A stretch of DNA of 64,000 bases from Actinobacteria bacterium IMCC19121 (GTDB lineage Bacteria; Actinomycetota; Actinomycetes; Nanopelagicales; Nanopelagicaceae). The stretch spans positions 744,001-808,000 of the forward strand of contig CP015605.1 in NCBI GenBank assembly GCA_002284895.1, given 5' to 3'. The notes beneath the pieces were generated by a model, which did no database searches, had not been told where the DNA came from, and saw only the letters and a program-made list of their open reading frames with translations. Of this stretch, positions 20,556 to 28,979 are shown piece by piece (positions within the stretch are counted from its first letter, which is position 1; each line of letters begins with the position of its first letter). A program made the translations under genes and the position numbers.

Positions 20556-20903
20556 GTGGCGCTAGATCCAAACTGTTTGTTTTGCAAAATCATTAACGGA
20601 GTTATCCCTGCGCACATAGTTTTTCGTAACGAAAATGTTGTAGCATTTAATGACATTGACCCACAAGCACCAACTCACGTTTTGATTGTTCCTACTCTGC
20701 ATGTTGAAAATGCTGCAGGTTTAGCCAAGATGTCTCCCACGCTCACCGCCGACCTTTTTGTTGCAGCGGGGGAGATTGCAGCTACTAATGGTTTAACCGG
20801 TTACAGAACCGTCTTTAACACTGGCGCAGAGGCCGGACAATCAGTTTTTCACGCTCACCTGCATCTCCTTGGTGGGCGTGGACTGGCCTGGCCCCCAGGT
20901 TAA
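20556..20903 (+). CDS. HIT family nucleotide-binding protein
   Basis: Histidine triad hydrolase, probably acting on adenosine 5'-monophosphoramidate-type substrates (Hint-like). With a GTG start at 20,556, four bases after the rsmE stop, the protein has 115 residues beginning ALDPNCLFCKIINGVIPAHIV. The frame is open earlier but overlaps rsmE. The triad motif is FHAHLHLLGGR near the C-terminus, and CLFCKI is the usual N-terminal CxxC. Length and order fit the Hint branch found between rsmE and phoH. Confidence 0.92.
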   Translation: MALDPNCLFCKIINGVIPAHIVFRNENVVAFNDIDPQAPTHVLIVPTLHVENAAGLAKMSPTLTADLFVAAGEIAATNGLTGYRTVFNTGAEAGQSVFHAHLHLLGGRGLAWPPG

Positions 20904-20920
20904 AGATAGATTTAGCATTA

Positions 20921-21901
20921 ATGGAACGCACACTCATCACGATCCCAACCGCTATTCCTATGGTTGCACTGATCGGACCTCATGATGACAACCTTCGCGC
21001 AGTAGAAGCAGCTTTTCCTTCTGTAAACATCACTGTTCGCGGTAATGAAATCACTTTGCGCGGCCCGCATATTGATTGCATGGCATTAGAAAATCTCTTT
21101 GGTGAGCTCATGGTTGTTATTCGATCAGGCAATGTTCTAACTGTTGACGCCGTTGCGCGCTCGATTGCCATGCTTGAGAGCAAGCCAGTGGATCATCCCG
21201 CAGAAGTTTTATCCCTCAACATTGTTAGCAACCGCGGTCGCTCCATTCGACCAAAGACTGCTAATCAAAAGCGTTATGTGGATGCTATTGAAGAACACAC
21301 AATTACTTTTGGAATTGGTCCAGCTGGAACAGGTAAGACTTATCTGGCTATGGCTAAGGCAGTTTCGGCCCTGCAAGCTAAGAAAGTGAATCGAATAATT
21401 CTTACACGCCCGGCCGTTGAAGCAGGCGAGCACCTAGGTTTCTTGCCAGGAACTCTCAATGAGAAGATCGATCCTTATTTGCGCCCACTCTTTGATGCAC
21501 TCCACGACATGATTGATATTGAAACCATTCCACGCATGATGCAGAGCGGAATCATTGAAGTAGCACCCCTTGCCTATATGCGTGGTCGCACACTCAATGA
21601 TGCATTTATCATTTTGGATGAAGCACAAAACACAACCCCAGAGCAGATGAAGATGTTTCTAACTCGTCTGGGCTTTGGTTCAAAGATGGTTATTACTGGC
21701 GATGTCACTCAAATTGATCTACCTAATGGTCAGCATTCAGGCCTTCGAGTAGTCAGAGATATCTTGAAAGGTATTGATGACATTGCCTTTCTTGAACTCA
21801 CGGCCGAGGATGTTGTTCGCCACCGCTTAATTGGCGACATCGTGAAGGCATATGACAAATTTGATGAGGCGAAACAAGCCCTTCGCCCGATTCGCAAATA
21901 G
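20921..21901 (+). CDS. phoH: PhoH-like ATPase
   Basis: Cytoplasmic P-loop ATPase of the PhoH family, often linked to RNA metabolism with YbeY. The 326-residue protein has Walker A GPAGTGKT at residues 133-140, the TRPAVEAGEHLGFLPG segment, Walker B FIILDEAQN and KMVITGDVTQIDLP. An N-terminal KH-like segment precedes it. ybeY begins directly after the stop codon with no gap, so the two are co-expressed. Confidence 0.95.
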   Translation: MERTLITIPTAIPMVALIGPHDDNLRAVEAAFPSVNITVRGNEITLRGPHIDCMALENLFGELMVVIRSGNVLTVDAVARSIAMLESKPVDHPAEVLSLNIVSNRGRSIRPKTANQKRYVDAIEEHTITFGIGPAGTGKTYLAMAKAVSALQAKKVNRIILTRPAVEAGEHLGFLPGTLNEKIDPYLRPLFDALHDMIDIETIPRMMQSGIIEVAPLAYMRGRTLNDAFIILDEAQNTTPEQMKMFLTRLGFGSKMVITGDVTQIDLPNGQHSGLRVVRDILKGIDDIAFLELTAEDVVRHRLIGDIVKAYDKFDEAKQALRPIRK

Positions 21902-22339
21902 ATGACAATAGAAGTCACGAATAGTTCGGGGCAGTTAGTCCCAAGTGCAGAGGTAACCTCACTGCTTACTTTTGCTATGGGTGAACTTAAACTTAATCCA
22001 GAGTGTGATCTCAATCTTGGTTTTATTGATGATCACTACATGACTGAACTTCACATTAAATGGATGGATGAACCCGGCAGCACAGATGTTCTTTCATTCC
22101 CCATGGATATGCCAGAAGTTGAAGGTGAGATTGTCACTCTTGGCGACATCATGATCAGCCCTGCTTTTGCTCAAGCACAAGCTCTAACTGCTGGGCATTC
22201 AACTGAGCATGAGATTTATATTCTGGCTACCCATGGTTTATTACATATAATTGGTTACGACCATGCAGAACCAGAAGAAGAAAAGATCATGTTTGCCCTG
22301 CAGGAACAAATCGTAGAAAAGTGGAAGCAAACTCAATGA
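21902..22339 (+). CDS. ybeY: Endoribonuclease YbeY (rRNA maturation factor)
   Basis: Zinc-dependent endoribonuclease involved in 16S rRNA 3'-end maturation and ribosome quality control. The 145-residue protein has the three-histidine metal site HGLLHIIGYDH near the C-terminus and the conserved TDVLSFP segment. The ATG directly abuts the phoH stop. The stop overlaps the following hemolysin/CorC gene by 4 bases (ATGA). Confidence 0.96.
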   Translation: MTIEVTNSSGQLVPSAEVTSLLTFAMGELKLNPECDLNLGFIDDHYMTELHIKWMDEPGSTDVLSFPMDMPEVEGEIVTLGDIMISPAFAQAQALTAGHSTEHEIYILATHGLLHIIGYDHAEPEEEKIMFALQEQIVEKWKQTQ

Positions 22340-23613
22340 GTCCGATAGCTATCGTTAGCATCATTTTATTGTTGGCTTTTGCAGGATTTTTAGCTGCATC
22401 TGAGTCTGCTCTCACATCTATTTCTCGCATTGTTGTTGAAGAGTTGGAAGGCAAGCGCGGGGGATTACTTCTGCGCAAATACAGCGCTCAGCCAGCTCGA
22501 TATCTCAATGTAATTCTTCTAGTTCGAAAGCTCTGTGAATTCACTGCCACCGTTTTATTAGCTGTTATTTTGTTGCGCAATTACTCTTCAGCACAAGCCA
22601 TGGCGTTAACTGTTGCAATCATGGTCGTGCTTTCCTATGTGGTGGTGGGTGTTGGCCCACGTACTCTTGGTAAGCAACAGCCTCACAAATATGCCCGCTA
22701 TGGAATTATCGTGGCCTATGGATTGGCTTTTGCCCTTGGTCCAGTTACTAAACTTTTAATTGCTTTGGGTAATGCGCTGACTCCCGGTAAAGGTTTTCGC
22801 TCTGGCCCATTTACATCAGAGGCCGAACTTCGCGACCTAGTAGATCAAGCGCATGAGCGTGGTCTTGTGGAATCAGATGAGCACGAAATGATTCACTCAG
22901 TATTTGAACTCGGTGACACTTTGGTACGAGAGCTCATGGTTCCTCGCACAGATATGGTCTGGATTGAAAAAGATAAAACTTTGCGCCAAGGCCTTTCCCT
23001 TGCACTTCGTTCTGGTTTCTCACGTATTCCAGTAGTCGGAACAGGCCCAGATAACATCATCGGAATTGTCTATGTTAAAGATTTAGCTCGTCGCGCACTT
23101 GATCACCATGAGGCTGAACAAACTGAAAACATTGAACAACATATGCGCCCAGCCACCTTTGTTCCTGAAATAAAGATGGCAGATGAGCTCTTAAAAGAGA
23201 TGCAGCGCAATCAGATTCACTTAGCAGTTGTAGTTGATGAATATGGCGGAACCGCTGGAATCATCACAATTGAAGACATCATCGAAGAAATTGTTGGCGA
23301 GATTGAAGATGAGTTTGATGATGGAGAAGATGATTTTGCTTGGCTAACACCTGATAAAGCACGCGCAAATGCCTCACTTCATATTGAAGATCTAGCAGAT
23401 GAGCTAAAGATTGAAATCAATGAATCTGATTTTGAGGATGTAGACACAATCGGTGGATTAATGGCACAAAAGCTGGGTCGTGTGCCAATTGCTGGATCAA
23501 CAGTTTCATTGCATGGTTGGTCAATCACTTCAGAGCGCCCATTGGGGCGCCGTCGCAGAATTAGTAGCGTGTTAATCGAGCGTCTTGAGAAAGAGATTGA
23601 AGACCACGAGTAA
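22336..23613 (+). CDS. HlyC/CorC family transporter (CNNM/CBS-domain membrane protein)
   Basis: Membrane protein of the CorC/CNNM type, probably involved in divalent cation (Mg2+/Co2+) transport or its regulation. Started at ATG 22,336 (overlapping the ybeY stop) it has 425 residues. It comprises an N-terminal CNNM domain with three to four membrane helices, a CBS pair containing RELMVPRTDMVWIE and VVDEYGGTAGIITIEDIIEEIVGEIEDE, and a C-terminal CorC_HlyC domain (DVDTIGGLMAQKLGRVPIAG). An in-frame GTG 15 bases upstream is less likely. Position after ybeY is conserved in actinobacteria. Confidence 0.92.
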   Translation: MSPIAIVSIILLLAFAGFLAASESALTSISRIVVEELEGKRGGLLLRKYSAQPARYLNVILLVRKLCEFTATVLLAVILLRNYSSAQAMALTVAIMVVLSYVVVGVGPRTLGKQQPHKYARYGIIVAYGLAFALGPVTKLLIALGNALTPGKGFRSGPFTSEAELRDLVDQAHERGLVESDEHEMIHSVFELGDTLVRELMVPRTDMVWIEKDKTLRQGLSLALRSGFSRIPVVGTGPDNIIGIVYVKDLARRALDHHEAEQTENIEQHMRPATFVPEIKMADELLKEMQRNQIHLAVVVDEYGGTAGIITIEDIIEEIVGEIEDEFDDGEDDFAWLTPDKARANASLHIEDLADELKIEINESDFEDVDTIGGLMAQKLGRVPIAGSTVSLHGWSITSERPLGRRRRISSVLIERLEKEIEDHE

Positions 23614-23629
23614 GAGATAGAATCTCCCA

Positions 23630-24415
23630 ATGCGCATCGTCCGATTTTCTCCAGGTCCTGACTCAGGACTTGGAACCGACCCACTCTTTGGTGTTTTAGA
23701 AGACGATGCCACAATCACAGTCATTACCGGAGACCCCATCTATTCAGGGATTCAAAAAACTGCAGCAACAGTCTCTGTTTCCAAAGTGCGCTTACTTGCA
23801 CCAGTCATTCCGCGCTCTAAAGTTGTTTGCATCGGCAAGAATTACGCCGACCACGCAGCTGAAATGGGCGGTGTTGTGCCAGATGAACCAATCATCTTTC
23901 TAAAACCTAATACCTCTGTTATCGGACCAAATGACACCATTGTTTGGCCAGAGATGTCAGAGCGAGTGGATCATGAATCAGAGTTAGCAATTGTTATTGG
24001 TCGCCTTTGCAAGGATGTTCCAATTGAGCGCGTTAATGACGTGATCTTTGGCTACACCATCGCAAATGATGTGACGGCAAGAGATTTACAGAAAAAGGAT
24101 GTTCAGTGGACCCGCGCTAAAAGCTTTGACACTTTCTGCCCAGTCGGCCCATGGATTGATACAGATTTTATTCCTGGCACGCAGAAAATTACAGCAACAG
24201 TAAATGGTGAGATTAAGCAGTCAGCTCAATTGAGTGACATGATCTTTAAAGTTCCTGAAATCATTAACTTTGTCTCACGTGTTATGACTTTGCTTCCAGG
24301 TGACATTATTTTGACTGGCACACCAGCCGGTATTGGACCAATGGTTGCCGGGGCAGATGCGACAATGGCTATTGAAGGTTTAGGCGAACTAACAAACAAA
24401 GTGAGAAAAAATTGA
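23630..24415 (+). CDS. Fumarylacetoacetate hydrolase (FAH) family protein
   Basis: Metal-dependent C-C bond hydrolase/decarboxylase fold. The 261-residue protein contains KVVCIGKNYADHAAEMG, PIIFLKPNTSVIGPND, the metal-binding HESELAIVIGR and GDIILTGTPAGIGPM, all typical of the FAH superfamily. The substrate cannot be read from sequence; candidates include oxaloacetate decarboxylase-like or acylpyruvate hydrolase activities. A FAH gene immediately before gltX is a conserved actinobacterial neighbourhood. Its stop overlaps the gltX TTG start by 4 bases. Confidence 0.88.
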   Translation: MRIVRFSPGPDSGLGTDPLFGVLEDDATITVITGDPIYSGIQKTAATVSVSKVRLLAPVIPRSKVVCIGKNYADHAAEMGGVVPDEPIIFLKPNTSVIGPNDTIVWPEMSERVDHESELAIVIGRLCKDVPIERVNDVIFGYTIANDVTARDLQKKDVQWTRAKSFDTFCPVGPWIDTDFIPGTQKITATVNGEIKQSAQLSDMIFKVPEIINFVSRVMTLLPGDIILTGTPAGIGPMVAGADATMAIEGLGELTNKVRKN

Positions 24416-25869
24416 CCAAAAAAGTAAAGGTTCGCTTCGCACCATCTCCAACCGGTGATCTGCATGTGGGCAATATCCGCACAGCACTTTTTGACTGGGC
24501 CTATGCACGCCACACTGGGGGAACATTCCTTTTTAGAATTGAAGATACAGACACAACTCGCGTTACAGATGAATACATCCAAGCTGCAATCGATACGTTG
24601 AAATGGCTTGGCCTGAACTGGGATGAGGGTCCTGAAGTTGGTGGCGATAATGGCCCGTACTTACAGTCACAGCGTTTAGGAATATATGCCGAATGGGCAC
24701 AAAAGTTTCTTGATCAAAAAGATGCCTATCACTGCTACTGCTCAGCCGATGAGTTAGAAGCAGTTCGTGAAGCACAACGCGCAGCAAATGTTGCACCGGG
24801 GTATAACGGTCACTGCCGAGATTTAACTTCTGATCAAATTGCAGCGTATAAGGTAGAAGGACGCTTGCCTGTGGTGCGAATGCGCATGCCTGATGGCGGA
24901 ACAACTTTTAATGATTTAATCCGCGGAGATGTCTCCTTTGATCATAAATTCGTTCCTGACTTTGTGTTGGTGCGCGGTGATGGCTCACCTCTCTACACAT
25001 TAGCCGTTGCAGTTGATGATGTTTTAATGAAGGTCACACACGTTCTACGTGGTGAGGATCTTCTCTCTTCCACACCGCGCCAGATCCGTGTGTATCAAGC
25101 AATGGGCTTAGCGCTAGAGGATTACCCAGTATTTGCTCACTTGCCATTTGTTATGGGTCAAGACAATGCAAAGCTTTCAAAGCGAAATGGTGAAGTTTCA
25201 ATAGCTTGGTATCGAGATAAAGGATTCTTGCCTGAGGCGATCTGTAATTATTTAGCCTTGCTTGGTTGGTCACCGGGGGATGATCGTGAGAACGTAACAA
25301 TGAAAGAGCTCACTGAGCTCTTTACTGTTGAAAAAGTTCACTCTTCACCTGCCCGTTTTGATATGAAAAAGCTGGAAGCAATCAATGGTGACAAGATCCG
25401 CGCCTTAACTATCGATGAATTCCTAGATTGGTCACTGCCATTTTTAACTAAGGCTGGGGTAATTACTGGAAGCGCCGATGAGATTGCACTTGTTAAGCAA
25501 GCCTTGCCATTAATCCAGGAGCGAATCATCATGCTCAGTGAAGTTCCAGCGATGCTCAAATTCTTATTTGTTAAAAACTTTGCAGTAGAGGCAGATAGCG
25601 TTGCAAAAATTACTGATGATGCTTCAAAGCAGGTATTGCAGCGCTCACTTAAAGAGTTGGAACCACTAGCAACCTGGAATCACGAGAGTATTGAAGCTGC
25701 GTTGCGATCATCTTTGATTGAAGAGATGGGATTGAAACCACGCATTGCATTTGGTGCAGTTCGTATTGCAACAACAGGTAGCACGATTTCACCACCGCTA
25801 TTTGAATCTATGGAATTACTTGGCAAAGAGGCTTCATTGGCCCGTATTCGCGCGGGGTTAGAGCTCTAA
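24412..25869 (+). CDS. gltX: Glutamyl-tRNA synthetase
   Basis: Class I synthetase charging tRNA-Glu (and, in bacteria lacking GlnRS, also tRNA-Gln). The 485-residue protein starts at TTG 24,412 inside the preceding stop (TTGA), giving the family N-terminus KVKVRFAPSPTGDLHVGNIRTAL (HVGN is the HIGH equivalent). The second signature is AKLSKRNG. The next features downstream are a tRNA-Gln and a tRNA-Glu, both potential substrates. A zinc-type CYCSADEL stretch follows the first Rossmann half. Confidence 0.97.
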   Translation: MTKKVKVRFAPSPTGDLHVGNIRTALFDWAYARHTGGTFLFRIEDTDTTRVTDEYIQAAIDTLKWLGLNWDEGPEVGGDNGPYLQSQRLGIYAEWAQKFLDQKDAYHCYCSADELEAVREAQRAANVAPGYNGHCRDLTSDQIAAYKVEGRLPVVRMRMPDGGTTFNDLIRGDVSFDHKFVPDFVLVRGDGSPLYTLAVAVDDVLMKVTHVLRGEDLLSSTPRQIRVYQAMGLALEDYPVFAHLPFVMGQDNAKLSKRNGEVSIAWYRDKGFLPEAICNYLALLGWSPGDDRENVTMKELTELFTVEKVHSSPARFDMKKLEAINGDKIRALTIDEFLDWSLPFLTKAGVITGSADEIALVKQALPLIQERIIMLSEVPAMLKFLFVKNFAVEADSVAKITDDASKQVLQRSLKELEPLATWNHESIEAALRSSLIEEMGLKPRIAFGAVRIATTGSTISPPLFESMELLGKEASLARIRAGLEL

Positions 25870-25900
25870 ATCCTTTGGTATTCTTTGCTCCTGCTGTTTT

Positions 25901-25972
25901 TGGGGTATGGGGTAATTGGCAGCCCTGCTGATTCTGGTTCAGTAAGTCTAGGTTCGAGTCCTGGTACCCCAG
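25901..25972 (+). tRNA. tRNA-Gln(CTG)
   Basis: 72 bases fold as a cloverleaf. The acceptor TGGGGTA pairs with TACCCCA and the discriminator is G. The anticodon stem CTGA/TCAG encloses loop TTCTGGT, giving anticodon CTG. The T-arm contains GGTTCGAGTCC. The 3' CCA is not encoded. It lies 31 bases after gltX. Confidence 0.95.
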
Positions 25973-26001
25973 CGATGTAAAGATTTACTTGGAAACACTA
26001 G

Positions 26002-26074
26002 GGCCCCGTCGTCTAGCGGCCTAGGACTCTGGCTTCTCAAGCCAGCTACGCGGGTTCGAATCCCGTCGGGGCTA
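26002..26074 (+). tRNA. tRNA-Glu(CTC)
   Basis: 73 bases with acceptor GGCCCCG pairing with CGGGGCT (terminal G-U), D-arm GTCTAGCGGCCTAGGAC, anticodon stem CTGGC/GCCAG around loop TTCTCAA (anticodon CTC), and T-arm GGGTTCGAATCCC. The 3' CCA is not encoded. It lies 29 bases after tRNA-Gln and 3 bases before the LysE gene, so the latter is probably read from the tRNA transcript or a very short leader. Confidence 0.95.
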
Positions 26075-26077
26075 CGT

Positions 26078-26713
26078 ATGGCTAATTTTGTGCACGTCCT
26101 TCCAGCTTTTGTGCTGACAGCTCTTCTATTAGCAATTGTTCCGGGTCAAACCGTTGCAATGATTTTGAGGCAAGCAATCATTGGTGGCACTAAAACTGCA
26201 TACACAACTCTGCTCGGAACAAGTACGGCTCTGATTTTCTGGGGAGCAGCATCTGCAATTGGTCTATCTCAAATCTTTGCCCATTCTCCTACTGCCTATA
26301 GCGCACTTAAATATGCAGGTGTCGCTTTTCTAACCTTTTTGGCGCTCCAAACTCTCTGGTCACTACGCCATGAATTTGGAAAATTTGATTATGAAGGAAC
26401 AGCACAAACCGGTTTAGGACCAGCTTTTCGTTTGGGACTTTTAACTAATCTGACAAATGTTAAAGCTGCAGTATTTGCCGTTGCATTTATTCCACAATTT
26501 GTCCCCAAGGATTTCAATCTAGGCTGGGGGATCTTTTTGCTTTCAATAGTCCAAGCCCTGACATCTGCATCGTGGTATTCATTTTTGATATCAATTATTG
26601 GTAGAGCAACTACAGTTTTAGCACGTCCAAAAGTGCGAAGGGGCTTAACAGCATTCTCAGCGTTAGGTATATTGTTCCTCGCAGCAACTTTATTACTTAC
26701 TTCACCACGCTAA
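26078..26713 (+). CDS. LysE/RhtB family amino-acid exporter
   Basis: Integral membrane exporter of amino acids or related metabolites. The 211-residue length and about six hydrophobic segments are typical of the family. The N-terminal motif VPGQTVAMILRQAIIGGTKTAYTTLLGTSTA corresponds to the LysE signature (PGPxxxxxxxxxxxxGxxxGxxxxxG). The central GPAFRLGLLTNLTNVKAAVFAVAFIPQFV is the second conserved region. It begins three bases after tRNA-Glu. Substrate unknown. It converges with the minus-strand gene that follows, the two meeting without a gap. Confidence 0.88.
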   Translation: MANFVHVLPAFVLTALLLAIVPGQTVAMILRQAIIGGTKTAYTTLLGTSTALIFWGAASAIGLSQIFAHSPTAYSALKYAGVAFLTFLALQTLWSLRHEFGKFDYEGTAQTGLGPAFRLGLLTNLTNVKAAVFAVAFIPQFVPKDFNLGWGIFLLSIVQALTSASWYSFLISIIGRATTVLARPKVRRGLTAFSALGILFLAATLLLTSPR

Positions 26714-27160
26714 TTAGCCAGCTAGTTCCATCGGCCAAGAATCACTAGGTGAATCACTTAAAGGTAGATTCTTGCCATCTTTAGTCGTGACTTTTATATA
26801 AGTAAGGGTTGGTTTGCCCTTTAGTGTCTTTGTTTTACTTAATTCCACAGTTACATCGGCATAATATTGCTTACCTTCAACGCAGCTCGGTAAACAGTCG
26901 TTGATTTGATACTTCCCTTCACCACTTGCACCTTCAGCGCTCCACGAGCTCCACTCAATAGCGCCAACACCAACTCCGGCATCTGCACAGAACTTGATAA
27001 GAACTTCAGGTTTATAATCCTGAATGCCACAATTAGTCACATACACCTGAGAAGTCACAGCCCGATTAATGAATGTGTATCCGCCATAACTAAGGCCAAC
27101 GACCGTTGCAAGCAGGGCGATCCAGCCTTTTGAGTATCGGTATTGGCGAAAGTTTTTCAT
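26714..27160 (-). CDS. Membrane-anchored small exported protein, function unknown
   Basis: 148 residues with a basic N-terminus and one hydrophobic segment (about residues 12-30, GWIALLATVVGLSYGGYTF), acting as an uncleaved anchor or signal peptide. The exported part contains four cysteines, in NCGIQDYKPEVLIKFCAD and YQINDCLPSCVEG, likely two disulfides. The pattern 'NCG...P..I...CAD.G..V..I.WSSW...A.G.G....NDC.P.C..G' recalls a family of small secreted actinobacterial proteins of unknown function; this is from memory and moderate in certainty. It lies just downstream of the BadF-type kinase on the same strand, separated by 2 bases, so they may be co-transcribed. Confidence 0.65.
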   Translation of the reverse strand: MKNFRQYRYSKGWIALLATVVGLSYGGYTFINRAVTSQVYVTNCGIQDYKPEVLIKFCADAGVGVGAIEWSSWSAEGASGEGKYQINDCLPSCVEGKQYYADVTVELSKTKTLKGKPTLTYIKVTTKDGKNLPLSDSPSDSWPMELAG

Positions 27161-27162
27161 GA

Positions 27163-28062
27163 TCAGGATTTTCTAGCCCAGCGCAGCAAAGGCTTAGCAT
27201 CATTAGGCATGTTATGTGCAATCCAGAGTGCACCATCTAAATTATCTCCACGAGCACTTACGAACTTTGCCTTTGGGAGTGAGCGGGAAATATTGCTTTG
27301 AATAGCACTCACGTAAGCAGGATTCTTAGATGGACCACCTTGAATTGCAATCTCTGGTGCATCATCTAATGAACCGCCGGCACCTAACCACGTTGCAATG
27401 ACAGTCTGAGCTAATAACGCAGCGCCGTCATTACGGATTGCAAGTGCAGTGGGACTTCCTGCATCTGCTGCTGCAAGCACAGTCTTAGCTGATGAAATCG
27501 CAAGTGAGGCTGCATCAACTGCATTCTTAATCGCAAGAGCGTCATATGCCAGTACTTGATCTTTAAATGTATCCAATAAAATCTGGTCATCACCGCGACC
27601 TTGGCGAATACCAAGGGCTCTTGTTAATCCTAATTTTCCAAGCCAGAAACCGCCGCCTTCATCGCCAAAAGTACTTTCAAGTCCATCGCGATGTGCAAAA
27701 TGTGAATCATTTCTACCAACACTTACGACCCCACCACCGATAGAAAGTACAACACCATTGCCACCGCCAAGAGCGCCAATGAAACCAGCTAAGCCATCAT
27801 CCATCACTGCGACTTTGCCTGCGCCAAAAAACTCATTACAAAGAGCTAGAAATGGTTGTGGATCTGTGACTATCCCACGAAATCCGGAACAAGAAAGTGT
27901 GACCGTATCTGCGTTTAGTCTCTCAATACTTTCAAATACTGCTCGTAATGATTCCAGCGGAGGTTCTCCAGCTAATTTACCGCGAGTGGAATTAATTAAA
28001 GTTTGACCTGAACTAATGCGACTTCCTGATTGACCTAAATCTACAGCGAGCACATCAACCAA
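27163..28062 (-). CDS. BadF/BadG/BcrA/BcrD-type ATPase, N-acetylglucosamine kinase-like
   Basis: Sugar kinase fold of the ASKHA superfamily. 299 residues from a TTG start (a GTG nine bases later is possible). Phosphate 1 is AVDLGQSGSRI, phosphate 2 lies around GGGNGVVLSIGGGVVSVGR, and FGDEGGGFWLGKLGL matches the GDEGSG-type signature of N-acetylglucosamine kinases of this family. The C-terminal adenosine region is AIQGGPSKNPAYV. Likely role: phosphorylation of N-acetylglucosamine or a related amino sugar, in line with peptidoglycan or chitin-derived sugar use by planktonic actinobacteria (inference). The start overlaps the 3' end of trhO by 8 bases. Confidence 0.78.
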   Translation of the reverse strand: MVDVLAVDLGQSGSRISSGQTLINSTRGKLAGEPPLESLRAVFESIERLNADTVTLSCSGFRGIVTDPQPFLALCNEFFGAGKVAVMDDGLAGFIGALGGGNGVVLSIGGGVVSVGRNDSHFAHRDGLESTFGDEGGGFWLGKLGLTRALGIRQGRGDDQILLDTFKDQVLAYDALAIKNAVDAASLAISSAKTVLAAADAGSPTALAIRNDGAALLAQTVIATWLGAGGSLDDAPEIAIQGGPSKNPAYVSAIQSNISRSLPKAKFVSARGDNLDGALWIAHNMPNDAKPLLRWARKS

Positions 28063-28963
28063 CTAGATCGCGATTGCGCTTAATTTCGCGATCATGCTTA
28101 CATGGCATATCTAAATGCTTGTCATAACATGGATCACAAAGCAGAACTAGTTGGTGGCATTCAGGCTTTTGGCAGTTTCTAAACTCTTTAGTTGGGCCAT
28201 CACAGTGGGCGCATGTGCCAATTAATTTTGTGTGATCACTGAAATCGATAGTTAAACGATCATCAAATGTGTAGAGGGAGCCTTCCCATAGACCATCATC
28301 ACCAAAGGCGTTTCCGTAGCGAACGATTCCACCCTTCATCTGATACACCTCTTTAAAGCCACGATTCTTCATCACCACAGAAAGGATTTCACAGCGAATT
28401 CCGCCCGTGCAGTAGGTAACTACTGGCTTATCTTTCATGTGATCGTATTTGCCGCTTTCAATCTCTTTCACAAAATCATGGGAAGTAGTTATATCTGGCA
28501 CTACTGCATCTTTGAACTTTCCAACCTTGGCTTCAAAAGCATTACGGCCGTCAAAGAAAACAACTTCATCACCGCGCTCTTCAACAAGTTTATTGACTTC
28601 TTCTGGGCGCAAATGAATTCCGCCACCAATTACGCCATTTTCATCTACTTGAATCTCACCGGGATTACCGAAAGCGACAAGCTCATCCTTGACTTTGATT
28701 TTGAGCTTTGGGAAATCATTACCCGTTCCTTCAGACCATTTGAAATCTATCTTCTTAAAGCCTGGGTATTGACGAGTGTTTTTAATGTATTTCTTCACAT
28801 CATTCATATGTCCACCAAGAGTGCCATTGATGCCATGAGGTGAAATGAGAATACGACCCTTGATGTTGAGGGATTCACACAAAGTTTTCTGCCACAGCTT
28901 TACCGCCTCAGGATCGGCGATAGGCGCAAAGCCATAGTAAAGAATGACTTTGTTGAAGTTCAT
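28055..28963 (-). CDS. trhO: tRNA uridine(34) hydroxylase TrhO (rhodanese family)
   Basis: Rhodanese-domain enzyme (YceA family) that forms 5-hydroxyuridine at tRNA position 34. Started at ATG 28,963 the protein has 302 residues beginning NFNKVILYYGFAPI; the upstream in-frame extension lacks homology. The N-terminal acylphosphatase-like part has GRILISPHGINGTLGG. The rhodanese loop with the catalytic cysteine is TYCTGGIRCE. The C-terminus is cysteine-rich (CAHCDGPTKEFRNC, CDPCYDKHLDMPC), as in the longer members of the family. Confidence 0.92.
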   Translation of the reverse strand: MNFNKVILYYGFAPIADPEAVKLWQKTLCESLNIKGRILISPHGINGTLGGHMNDVKKYIKNTRQYPGFKKIDFKWSEGTGNDFPKLKIKVKDELVAFGNPGEIQVDENGVIGGGIHLRPEEVNKLVEERGDEVVFFDGRNAFEAKVGKFKDAVVPDITTSHDFVKEIESGKYDHMKDKPVVTYCTGGIRCEILSVVMKNRGFKEVYQMKGGIVRYGNAFGDDGLWEGSLYTFDDRLTIDFSDHTKLIGTCAHCDGPTKEFRNCQKPECHQLVLLCDPCYDKHLDMPCKHDREIKRNRDLVG

Positions 28964-28979
28964 GATTTTAAGCCTATTC

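Noticed and set aside
25870-26077. tRNA pair considered as an integration site for a mobile element.
   Set aside because: No integrase, direct repeat of the tRNA end, or foreign-looking genes follow; the LysE gene begins three bases later.
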